From CAYXAA01 sp964462985 (GTDB lineage Bacteria > Pseudomonadota > Alphaproteobacteria > Rhizobiales > Stappiaceae): a DNA stretch of 15,872 bases. How positions within the stretch are numbered: position 1 is the stretch's first letter; every line of letters begins with the position of its first letter. The stretch is from positions 1 through 15,872 of the forward strand of contig CAYXAA010000059.1 in NCBI GenBank assembly GCA_964462985.1, in the 5' to 3' direction. The notes under the pieces are model-generated. The model was not told where the DNA came from. It did not search any database and saw nothing but the letters and a program-made list of their open reading frames with translations. Of this stretch, positions 7,360-13,571 are shown one piece after another. The position numbers and the translations under genes are program-made.

Positions 7360-7833
7360 CTAAAGCGCGGCCGCGCTCTCGCGCAGGCGCTCCAGACAAT
7401 AGGGCCAGCCCTCCGGCGCGGCGAGCGCCTGGCGATAGGCCTCCGCTCCGTCGCCGTGGCGGACGAATTCGCTGTGGACGAGTTCCAGGCGCGTGGTGGT
7501 TCCAGCATCCCAGAACGTCACCATCACCCGGCTCGCCGCTGCCGGATCGGCAATCGGACGCCGGTCGGGCGAAATCTGCCAGGCGAGTCGGATGTACAGC
7601 GGCCGCTCGATCGACAGCACAGTGCCCCAAATCATGCGATGGCCGCCGCGCGTCTGCTCATAGCACGCGCCGCCGAGCATCGGCTCCATGCCGATGTCCT
7701 GGAGATTGTCGCCGGAGAATGTGTAGTCTTTCGGCCACCATTCGGCGAACCGGTCCACGAACAGCTCGAAGGCCGCATCGCGCGTGATCGGCAGCAGGCA
7801 TTCAACGGTGATTGACCGATCGGCTTCGGTCAT
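7360..7833 (-). CDS. SRPBCC (AHSA1/START-like) domain protein
   Basis: This 157-aa single-domain protein has the SRPBCC helix-grip layout. It has a first beta-strand (ITVECLLPITRDAAFELFVDRFAEWW, about 8-33), a middle GTVLSIERPLYIRLAWQI (70-87), strands VMVTFWDAGTTTRLELVHS (103-121), and a final long helix with GWPYCLERLRESAA (142-155). The opening P-x-x-AFELFVDRFAEWWP and the closing GW motif are typical of the AHSA1 / 'activator of Hsp90 ATPase homolog' group found widely in bacteria. These bind small hydrophobic ligands or have unknown roles; the ligand cannot be inferred here. A strong ribosome site, GGGAGGG, lies 3 bp before the ATG at 7831-7833. The DUF6065-like gene follows after 24 bp. 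Confidence 0.88.
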   Translation of the reverse strand: MTEADRSITVECLLPITRDAAFELFVDRFAEWWPKDYTFSGDNLQDIGMEPMLGGACYEQTRGGHRMIWGTVLSIERPLYIRLAWQISPDRRPIADPAAASRVMVTFWDAGTTTRLELVHSEFVRHGDGAEAYRQALAAPEGWPYCLERLRESAAAL

Positions 7834-7889
7834 GTCCCTCCCCCATGGTCATCCCCGCCGAAACCGCACCATGATGTCGATGTTCCGGC

Positions 7890-7904
7890 CGGCGGCGTCC
7901 GCCG
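7890..7904. repeat. Small GC-rich inverted repeat between potC and the SRPBCC gene
   Basis: CGGCGG-CGT-CCGCCG is a perfect 6-bp inverted repeat with a 3-nt loop in the potC-SRPBCC gap. It lies about 60 bp upstream of the SRPBCC start and could be an operator half or chance in GC-rich DNA. Confidence 0.25.
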
Positions 7905-7936
7905 TCCCCTCGAGGCATGGCCCTTTCCGCCAGTCG

Positions 7937-7942
7937 TGTCAA
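7937..7942 (-). promoter_or_regulatory. Perfect -35 hexamer (TTGACA) upstream of the SRPBCC gene
   Basis: On the minus strand TTGACA lies in the 150-bp gap upstream of the SRPBCC gene. The hexamer 17 bp further on is CATGCC, a poor -10. A promoter of its own is therefore possible but not well supported. Confidence 0.3.
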
Positions 7943-7948
7943 CGCCGC

Positions 7949-7966
7949 CCGGCCCGATGCGGCCGG
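7949..7966 (-). terminator. Candidate terminator stem-loop after potC
   Basis: CCGGCC and GGCCGG flank a 6-nt loop, 17 bp after the potC stop. A second small hairpin (GGAGC-N3-GCTCC, 7972-7984) touches the stop codon. Neither is followed by a U-run on the minus strand. They may mark the 3' end of the pot operon or an RNA stabiliser. Confidence 0.4.
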
Positions 7967-7983
7967 ATGCGGGAGCGCCGCTC

Positions 7984-8829
7984 CTAACCGCGGCTGCTGC
8001 GCTGACGGGCGACGACCCACAGCGTCGCCGCACAGATGGTCAGCACGACGAAGATCACGCCGATGACGTTGATGACCGGCGACAGGCCGAAACGCATGCG
8101 CGCACCGATCTCGGTGACCAGCGTCCAACTGCCGCCGATCGCAAAGAAGGTGGTGTTGTAGTTCTCGATCGACTGCAGGAACGCGATCACGGATGCGCTC
8201 AGCACCGTGGGCATGAGAAAGGGCAGTGTCACCCGGCGGAAAACGAAGAACGACGAGGCGCCGAGGTCCAGCGCGGCTTCCTCCAGAACCCGGTCCTGCC
8301 GCTGCAGGCGAGCCATGAACATCAGCATGCAATAGGAGGCGATATAGGCCGATTGGGCGATCGTCGCCGTCAATAGCCCGGCCTCGACCCCGAAGCTGTC
8401 GCGCCAGAAGATCATGGTGGTGACACCGAGCACGATGCCCGGGGTCAGGATCGGTGACACCAGAACGGTGTAGAGCAGCGTCGCGGCGCCTGACTGCAAC
8501 CGGGTCAGCACAAGCGCGCCGGCGAGGCCGAGCGGAATTGACAGCGCGATGACCCCGGCTGCAATCAGCAGCGAATGGCCGAGCCCCTGGATGAAGCGCT
8601 CATCCTGCGGCAGCGCCTCGAACCAGCGCAGCGAGAACCCCTGCCAGTCGGTGACCGATGGCGTCGGGGAGGCATTGAAGGCGGCCGCCACCATGAAAGT
8701 GAGCGGCAGGAACATGTAGGCGAAAAAGATCACCAGATAGCCGTTGAGAATCGCGTCGGCCCACTCGATCCGGGACCGCTTCGTCCGGGATTTTGCCCGA
8801 ACCGGCTTTTCGGTCGCGGCGATGCTCAT
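7984..8829 (-). CDS. potC: Polyamine-type ABC transporter permease PotC
   Basis: PotC is the second inner-membrane permease of a spermidine/putrescine-type importer. The 281-aa product has a Lys/Arg-rich cytoplasmic start (KPVRAKSRTKRSR) and about six membrane helices: about 29-50, 83-108, 117-141, 152-173, 202-222 and 252-275. The ATPase-contact EAA loop, EEAALDLGASSFFVFRRVTLP, lies at 183-203 with the conserved G190. SIENYNTTFFAIG at 220-232 matches the PotC-type segment after it. The ATG at 8827-8829 overlaps the potB stop (ATGA), indicating coupled translation. Length is normal for PotC, in contrast to the enlarged PotB. Substrate is inferred only from family resemblance; other PotABCD-like importers carry different cations or amines. 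Confidence 0.9.
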   Translation of the reverse strand: MSIAATEKPVRAKSRTKRSRIEWADAILNGYLVIFFAYMFLPLTFMVAAAFNASPTPSVTDWQGFSLRWFEALPQDERFIQGLGHSLLIAAGVIALSIPLGLAGALVLTRLQSGAATLLYTVLVSPILTPGIVLGVTTMIFWRDSFGVEAGLLTATIAQSAYIASYCMLMFMARLQRQDRVLEEAALDLGASSFFVFRRVTLPFLMPTVLSASVIAFLQSIENYNTTFFAIGGSWTLVTEIGARMRFGLSPVINVIGVIFVVLTICAATLWVVARQRSSRG

Positions 8830-10115
8830 TTGGCGATGTCCCTGATTCCGACCTTGAACACGGCCATGTTGATGAGGATGAAGGCGATGCATGCGACGAG
8901 CAGCGCCAGCGAATAGGCCGCGCCCTGGTTCCAGCTGTCGGCCTCGAAGAAGCGGCGGTAGATCACCTGGCTGAACCAGTCCGGGTGCAGCCCCCGGCCG
9001 ACGATCTCCGGCACCGCGATCGAGCCGGCCGACAGCATGAAGGTCATGATGGCGCCGACGGCGATGCCGGGCTTGGAATGCGGCAGCACCACCCGCCAAT
9101 GGATGCGCCAGGTCGAGGCGCCGAGGTCGCGGGCCGCCTCGATCTGATTTTTGTCCAGCGTTTCCATGGTGTTGTAGATCGGAAACACCATGAAGAGCAC
9201 ATAGGCGTAGACCATCACCGTGAAGACCGCGCCGTTCGAGGCGACGAAGCGCACGCCCTCGCCGCTGCCCAGGTCGATGAGGCCGAGCGCGTCAAACACA
9301 TGGTTCAAGATGCCCTGCTTCTCCAGAATCATCACCCAGGCGAAGATGCGCAGAAGCTCGTTGATGGCATAAGGAACGACGAGGCCGAGCATCAGCATCG
9401 CCGCCCGGTTGGCTGTGGGCGCCATCGCCACCGCATAGGCGACGGGATAGCAGACGACGAAGGCAAGCAGCGTCACCATCAGCGCGTAGAAAATCGTCGA
9501 GACGAAGATTCTGAAGTGCACCTCGCTCATGTCGGTGAAGTTCTTGAGCGAGAGTTCCTCGTTGACGCCGACCGCCGATTGGTTTGCCTCCTCGGCCTCG
9601 AGCTCGACGATGCGCTGCTGCAGCTCCGTCTTCTCGGCAGTCAGCTCGACGATCCTTGCCGCGGCGTCCTCCTGCGACAGTCCGCCGACAGCGCTTGAGC
9701 CGCCGAGCCCCGGCGTTGGAAGTCCAGGGGTGGGAGCGCCGGGCGTCGGAAAGCTCGGCGCCGCTGGCGTCAGCGACGGCACAGCCGGGGATGGCACGGG
9801 GGAAGGCGCAAGGCTGGGCGACGGCACCTCCGCAGTCGGGGGCGCTGACGATGGTGCGCCTGACGACGGGACGCTCGTGCCTTCGGCGGCGCTGCGCAGG
9901 TCGGCGAGCAGCATGTCGATCTCGAAGACCCGGGTATAGGCCCGGTCGATCTCGATCGCCAGTTCCGCGGCGGTGCCACCGCGGTCCGCGAAGGTGAAGG
10001 CCCGTTCGATCAGTCGGAGCTGCGGCAGCAGGATCAACAGGAGAATCCAGGCCACGGTCATGCCGATGAACAGGGCCGTCAGACCGCGGCCGTAGGATCG
10101 GAACATCGCACCCAT
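8826..10115 (-). CDS. potB: Polyamine-type ABC transporter permease PotB with large periplasmic insertion
   Basis: PotB is the first permease of the polyamine-type importer, paired with PotC. The permease core is complete: helix 1 at about 12-31, then helices from about 201 on. It includes VVPYAINELLRIFAWVMIL (246-264) and the ATPase-contact EAA loop at 326-351 (EAARDLGASTWRIHWRVVLP and the six residues after it). The protein is 429 aa, against roughly 280-310 for typical PotB. The excess lies between helix 1 and helix 2 and contains a helical stretch (46-79), a Pro/Ser/Ala-rich low-complexity tract (81-140) and a heptad-like charged helix (146-178). By topology this insertion should be periplasmic. 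The frame is open throughout, with no sign of frameshift. It starts 16 bp after the potA stop; a second ATG three codons in is an alternative. It overlaps potC by 4 bp. Confidence 0.9.
   Translation of the reverse strand: MGAMFRSYGRGLTALFIGMTVAWILLLILLPQLRLIERAFTFADRGGTAAELAIEIDRAYTRVFEIDMLLADLRSAAEGTSVPSSGAPSSAPPTAEVPSPSLAPSPVPSPAVPSLTPAAPSFPTPGAPTPGLPTPGLGGSSAVGGLSQEDAAARIVELTAEKTELQQRIVELEAEEANQSAVGVNEELSLKNFTDMSEVHFRIFVSTIFYALMVTLLAFVVCYPVAYAVAMAPTANRAAMLMLGLVVPYAINELLRIFAWVMILEKQGILNHVFDALGLIDLGSGEGVRFVASNGAVFTVMVYAYVLFMVFPIYNTMETLDKNQIEAARDLGASTWRIHWRVVLPHSKPGIAVGAIMTFMLSAGSIAVPEIVGRGLHPDWFSQVIYRRFFEADSWNQGAAYSLALLVACIAFILINMAVFKVGIRDIAK
9582..9680 (-). other. Predicted coiled coil inside PotB (residues 146-178)
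   Basis: The segment LSQEDAAARIVELTAEKTEL and the residues after it show hydrophobic positions at heptad-like spacing (I, L, L, I, L) between acidic and basic residues. This is typical of a short coiled coil. It sits just before the second membrane helix and would lie in the periplasm, perhaps pairing with itself or with PotD. The assignment is by eye. Confidence 0.6.
9696..9875 (-). repeat. Pro/Ser/Ala-rich low-complexity tract in PotB (residues 81-140)
   Basis: About sixty residues are almost entirely P, S, A, T, G, V and L. They show irregular short units such as PSPS, APSP, VPSP and repeated PTPG (PTPGAPTPGLPTPGLGG). The reading frame is maintained, so this is a coded flexible linker rather than a frameshift. 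Repeats of this kind change length easily by slippage. Confidence 0.75.
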
Positions 10116-10131
10116 GGTCTTGCTGCCCTAC

Positions 10132-11247
10132 CTAAGCCCGCTCGCGGGCCATCGGCCCCGGCCGCATCACGACGGCGTCGTCCGGGGCGAAGACGAGCGC
10201 GTGCTCGCCCTCCATGCCAAGTCCGGCATCTCCGGTGTTGTGCAGGTTGACGTGGATGCTCTGGCCGCCGGCGTCGAGATAGAGATTGATGAGCGCCCCC
10301 TCCAGATCGCGGCGCTGCAGGCGGGCCGTGATCCTGTTCCACTCCGTCTGCGGCGCCGGGCCCGGTCGGTCAGGCCGTTGGCCGAGATAGATGCGCTCCG
10401 GCCGTACCAGCACCAGCGCCTCGTCGCCGACGGCAAGTCCGTGACGGTTGATGCCCTGAATCAGGCCGTGCGCGGTCTCGACGCCGGCATGGCCGTTTGC
10501 CGCGGCTGCGACCTTGCCGGGAAAGACGTTCTGCTCGCCGACGAAGGTCGCCGCGAACGGCGTCTCGGGCTTGTTGTAGATTTCGTCGCCCGTGGCGACC
10601 TGCTCGATCTTTCCCTGGTTCATCACCGCAACACGGTCAGACATGGCAAGCGCCTCGCCCTGATCGTGGGTGATGTAAATGAAGGTGACACCGGTCTTGC
10701 GCTGGATGTCCTTCAGTTCGGAGCGCATGTGCTGGCGCAGCTTGAGGTCGAGCGCCGACAGCGGCTCGTCGAGCAGAAGCACCGCCGGCTCGACCGCAAG
10801 CGCCCGGGCGATCGCCACACGCTGGCGCTGCCCGCCGGACAGCTCCATCGGCCGCTTCTCGCTCTGCCCCTCGAGTGCGACGAGCGCGAGCAGTTCCTCC
10901 GCGCGCTCGCGGCGCTGCTTCTTCGGCATCCCGCGGGCTTCAAGCCCGAATGCGACATTCTCCCAGACGGTCATCAAGGGAAACAGCGCCAGGTTCTGGA
11001 AGATCAGCGCCGTCGGCCGCGCGTTGGGGCGAATTCCGGTCATCGGCACGCCGCCGATCCGGATTTCCCCCGTGGTCGGTTCCTGGAAACCCGAGACCAT
11101 CCTGAGAATGGTGGTCTTACCGCAACCCGACGGACCAAGGATCGAGAAGAACTCACCCGCGTTGACGGTGAGGTCGGTCGGCTGCACCGCGGTGAATTCG
11201 CCGAACCGCATCGACACGCCGTTCAGAACAACGTCCTTACCGTGCAT
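10132..11247 (-). CDS. potA: Polyamine-type ABC transporter ATP-binding protein PotA
   Basis: PotA is the cytoplasmic ATPase that drives the PotB/PotC channel. The 371-aa product has Walker A GPSGCGKTT (38-46), Q-loop FQNLALFP (83-90), signature LSGGQRQRVAIARAL (136-150), Walker B VLLLDEPLSALD (156-167) and H-loop THDQGEAL (193-200). A C-terminal TOBE-type domain (about 240-365; VLVRPERI at 279-286) is usual for PotA-like and other CUT1-like ATPases. All catalytic residues are present. I chose the ATG at 11245-11247 because a GAGGGGG ribosome site lies just upstream; in-frame ATGs at 11277 and 11334 lack one. The gene follows potD after 146 bp that include a strong stem-loop, and precedes potB by 16 bp. 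Confidence 0.93.
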   Translation of the reverse strand: MHGKDVVLNGVSMRFGEFTAVQPTDLTVNAGEFFSILGPSGCGKTTILRMVSGFQEPTTGEIRIGGVPMTGIRPNARPTALIFQNLALFPLMTVWENVAFGLEARGMPKKQRRERAEELLALVALEGQSEKRPMELSGGQRQRVAIARALAVEPAVLLLDEPLSALDLKLRQHMRSELKDIQRKTGVTFIYITHDQGEALAMSDRVAVMNQGKIEQVATGDEIYNKPETPFAATFVGEQNVFPGKVAAAANGHAGVETAHGLIQGINRHGLAVGDEALVLVRPERIYLGQRPDRPGPAPQTEWNRITARLQRRDLEGALINLYLDAGGQSIHVNLHNTGDAGLGMEGEHALVFAPDDAVVMRPGPMARERA

Positions 11248-11354
11248 CGTGGCCCCCTCGCGCCGCTCTGCCGCCATGTGTGCAGCGGTGGCCTTTGTAG
11301 AGATCGTTGCCACGGGCTTCCGCATCCCCGGCACCTGTTTGCATCGCCGGCAGA

Positions 11355-11376
11355 GGCTGCGGCCGAAGCCGCAGCC
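11355..11376 (-). terminator. Intercistronic stem-loop with UUCG tetraloop between potD and potA
   Basis: The minus-strand RNA would read GGCTGCGGC-TTCG-GCCGCAGCC: a perfect 9-bp GC-rich stem closed by the exceptionally stable C(UUCG)G tetraloop. It begins 17 bp after the potD stop and is not followed by a U-run, so it is unlikely to be a simple Rho-independent terminator. The likely role is protection of the potD 3' end from exonucleases, or partial attenuation, giving excess binding protein over PotA/B/C. The structure is directly visible; the role is inference. Confidence 0.7.
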
Positions 11377-11393
11377 AGCCCGCCCGTTCGCCC

Positions 11394-12518
11394 TCAGGCG
11401 TTGGTGATCTTGTCGACGAACTCACCGACCACCGGCGACGTCCAGGGCTGGTCCGCCTGCCACCACCACAGGTTCGCCAGGTTGTCGGCATTGTAGGTCT
11501 CGGCGAACTGCTTCTTGTACTCCTCGCCGGCATGATCGGCTGAACCGATTGCAGCCGAGTTGTAGCCGGTGTTCTGGGAGAACATGCCGGCCATGACCGG
11601 ATCGAACATGGCGTTGATGAAGGCATAGGCCTGGTCGAGGTTCTCCGCGCCGGCCGGAATGCCGATGGAGTCCATCCAGGTCATGCCGCCTTCCTTCGGC
11701 ATGCGGTACTTCCATTTGGCATCTTCGCGGTTGAGAAGCAGGCCGGTGGTGTCCCAGGTCTGGCCGATCGTGGCACCTGCCTGCTTGAAGGCGTTGGTGG
11801 CCTCGGTGGCATTGTTCCAGAATGCGGCGATGTTGGCCTTGTGGTCGATGATGAACTGTGCCGCCGCGCCGTAGACCCGGCGGGCCTCCTCCTCGGTCTT
11901 GTAGACGTCGAGCATGCGGTTCGACTTCACCTCGCCGATCGCGTCGAGGTAGAGACCAACGCCGGTCAAAGCCGATTTCTGCCGGAAGGTTGCCTTGCCG
12001 GTCGCCTGCTCGGTCCACAAAGAGCCGTACGATACCTCGTCGTCGGCGAGCGGCATGGCGGCACTGTCGAAGGTGATGGCTTCGGTGCCCCAGTCGAACG
12101 GCAGCAGCATGCGCTTGCCGCGGTAGGTCGCGCCGAGTTGCACCGAATCCCGCAGCATGGACTGGATGATCTTGTCGAGCTCGAGCTTGGCCTCGTCGAG
12201 CGGCTGCAGCAGCTCGTCAGGGTAATACTGCGGACCGTTTGTCACCGACGGGAAAATGACATCGAAGCCCTTGCCGCCGGCGGCCTTCAGCTTCTGCACC
12301 GCCTCATCGTTGGAGCCGAAGGTCGACAGATTGATCGTGATACCGGTGTCCTGCTGGAACTTGTCGATCATGTTCTGTTGAACATAGTCGCCCCAGGCAA
12401 AGACGTTGACCTGGCCCGAGGACGCAAGAGCGTCGTGGGCCCTGAGCAGCGCGGGCGCGGCGACCGCCGCGGTCGCGGCGGCCGAACGCTTCAACATCGA
12501 GCGGCGAGAAATTGTCAT
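11394..12518 (-). CDS. potD: Periplasmic polyamine-type substrate-binding protein PotD, Tat-exported
   Basis: PotD binds the substrate in the periplasm and docks on PotB/PotC. The 374-aa product starts with a twin-arginine signal: SRRSMLKR (4-11), then an Ala-rich hydrophobic stretch, cleavage near residue 32. This suggests export in folded form. The mature protein opens with NVFAWGDYVQQNMIDKFQQD (38-57), the family opening, and has STFGSNDEAVQKLKA (65-79) and FDVIFPS (85-91). PKEGGMTWMDSIGIPAGAEN at 274-293 contains the Trp-Met-Asp-Ser segment; its Asp is the key amine-binding residue in E. coli PotD, and it is kept here as D283. That retention supports a polyamine-like substrate, though relatives bind other amines. 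GGAAGG precedes the ATG at 12516-12518. It is the first gene of the potDABC set. Confidence 0.92.
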   Translation of the reverse strand: MTISRRSMLKRSAAATAAVAAPALLRAHDALASSGQVNVFAWGDYVQQNMIDKFQQDTGITINLSTFGSNDEAVQKLKAAGGKGFDVIFPSVTNGPQYYPDELLQPLDEAKLELDKIIQSMLRDSVQLGATYRGKRMLLPFDWGTEAITFDSAAMPLADDEVSYGSLWTEQATGKATFRQKSALTGVGLYLDAIGEVKSNRMLDVYKTEEEARRVYGAAAQFIIDHKANIAAFWNNATEATNAFKQAGATIGQTWDTTGLLLNREDAKWKYRMPKEGGMTWMDSIGIPAGAENLDQAYAFINAMFDPVMAGMFSQNTGYNSAAIGSADHAGEEYKKQFAETYNADNLANLWWWQADQPWTSPVVGEFVDKITNA

Positions 12519-12683
12519 GACGAACCTTCCCCCATGTCTGTTGGGTTTCGCCGGGTGTTACAGCCCATCCGGACCGGCCCCGACGCTCTTCAAGCTACCA
12601 GCCTCCCGCCGCACCGGTTACGATGTGGCGGGCCGGACCCGGCGCGGTACTTGCGCCCGCTTACCAGATCGTCCCCTCGGGCA

Positions 12684-12698
12684 ATACGCGAGATACGC
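12684..12698. repeat. Direct repeat ATACGC-GAG-ATACGC upstream of potD
   Basis: Two identical 6-bp units lie 9 bp apart centre to centre, about 170 bp upstream of the potD start. The spacing is close to one helical turn, so this might be a regulator site, but such a short repeat can arise by chance. Confidence 0.3.
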
Positions 12699-12721
12699 AA
12701 CGCTACTGTGACGCCCGGCAC

Positions 12722-12750
12722 CCTTGGGGCCAACCCCGATCGCCCCAAGG
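12722..12750 (-). terminator. Inverted repeat after the lipoprotein gene / upstream of potD
   Basis: CCTTGGGGC and GCCCCAAGG form a perfect 9-bp stem around an 11-nt loop, 75 bp past the lipoprotein stop. On the minus strand no U-run follows. On the plus strand TTTTT starts 10 nt after it, but no plus-strand gene is nearby to end. It is either the 3' hairpin of the lipoprotein mRNA or an operator for the pot operon. Confidence 0.45.
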
Positions 12751-12825
12751 CAACTGCCTGTTTTTGATACACTTTTAACTTGGCCGCGACAAGATTGACC
12801 GGTCGGCTGCCGGAGCCGGCCTTGG

Positions 12826-13317
12826 CTACTTGCGAATGAGCGCCTCCCCGGCAGGTGTTCTGGCGTAGCCCGGCCCGGTCGTCAGCGGCTGGTCCGGCAG
12901 CCGCTCCTGCCCGATGTCGGAGACATAGGTCTTCTCGTGACGCTCGAGGACCTTGCCTTCGGCGTCCTTGATCTCCAGCACGAAGCGATAGGGCTTGCCG
13001 GCCTCTACGCCTTCGAGTGGCCCCGTGGTCGGCCGGTAGCGCTTCACCCCAGGCTCGACCGGCATGGCGACAATGATCGGCGGGCCGCCCGCCGGATTGT
13101 CGAAGCTCGCGTGCAGCACCGCGCCGGCCGGCGGCTCGCGGCGGAGATCGACCACGGTGCCCCAGGTCGCCTCCCCAATGCGGTAGTTGAAGATAAAGCC
13201 GCCGCCGCCCACGACGGCGTAGGGTTCTTCCTGACAGGCCGTCACCGCGAGCACCGCGACGGCAGCAATCAGCGTCACCGACCAGCCGGCGACGCCGCCT
13301 CCTCCAGTTCGGACCAT
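12826..13317 (-). CDS. Putative lipoprotein of unknown function
   Basis: The 163-aa product begins with a lipoprotein signal peptide: hydrophobic VTLIAAVAVLAVTAC with the lipidated cysteine at residue 28. After cleavage the +2 and +3 residues are Q and E, so inner-membrane retention is not indicated and an outer-membrane location is likely. The mature part is mostly beta-like (FIFNYRIGEATWGTVVDLRR at 41-60, then HASFDNPAGGPPIIVAMPVE at 69-88, and FVLEIKDAEGKVLERHEKTY at 112-131). This looks like a small Ig/fibronectin-like or carbohydrate-binding-like fold, but I recognise no named family. ATG 13317 has AGGGA at suitable spacing; ATG 13338 (seven residues longer, more basic) is a fair alternative. 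It stands alone, divergent from the MBL gene. Confidence 0.8.
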   Translation of the reverse strand: MVRTGGGGVAGWSVTLIAAVAVLAVTACQEEPYAVVGGGGFIFNYRIGEATWGTVVDLRREPPAGAVLHASFDNPAGGPPIIVAMPVEPGVKRYRPTTGPLEGVEAGKPYRFVLEIKDAEGKVLERHEKTYVSDIGQERLPDQPLTTGPGYARTPAGEALIRK

Positions 13318-13489
13318 TGTCGCTCGTCCCTGCTTCATAATCCCCGCAGGCAGCGCGTTCCGCCACCTCCGCCCCCAGACCACACCTTGCACCGCTTTGC
13401 CGCTTTCGGCTACTTGCGTGAACACTACGCTGGTTCCCCAGGCTGACCTATCCGGCCGAAGCATTCGTGCCCGACAGGGCGGGCCGTAG

Positions 13490-13512
13490 GATCCGGCCGT
13501 CTGAAACGGATC
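13490..13512. repeat. Inverted repeat in the MBL gene leader
   Basis: GATCCG and CGGATC flank an 11-nt spacer, 60 bp upstream of the MBL-hydrolase start, followed on the plus strand by GGCCCTTTTG. It could be an operator or a weak leader hairpin. Six base pairs in GC-rich DNA is modest evidence. Confidence 0.3.
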
Positions 13513-13571
13513 GGCCCTTTTGCAGTCTGGCAAGCCTGCCCGGATGCAGAAGGCCTCTGCGGAAGCTTGTC

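Larger units (their letters stand above)
12519..12825. other. 307-bp gap upstream of potD
   Basis: This gap must hold the potD promoter and the 3' end of the lipoprotein transcript. I see a 9-bp perfect inverted repeat (12722-12750), a direct repeat (12684-12698) and an AT-rich stretch at about 12759-12780. No convincing -35/-10 pair and no coding sequence are visible; open frames crossing it have no protein-like character. Confidence 0.6.

Noticed and set aside
9681..9878. Frameshift as the cause of the Pro/Ser-rich tract in PotB
   Set aside because: The correct permease frame is present on both sides without any shift, and the tract is followed in frame by a sensible charged helix and the normal core.
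10114..11496. Long plus-strand open frame antisense to potA
   Set aside because: All PotA catalytic motifs are on the other strand; the antisense product shows no domain.
12406..12767. Plus-strand coding sequence in the gap upstream of potD
   Set aside because: The open frames there extend from antisense of potD, have no ribosome site, and give low-complexity Arg-rich products.
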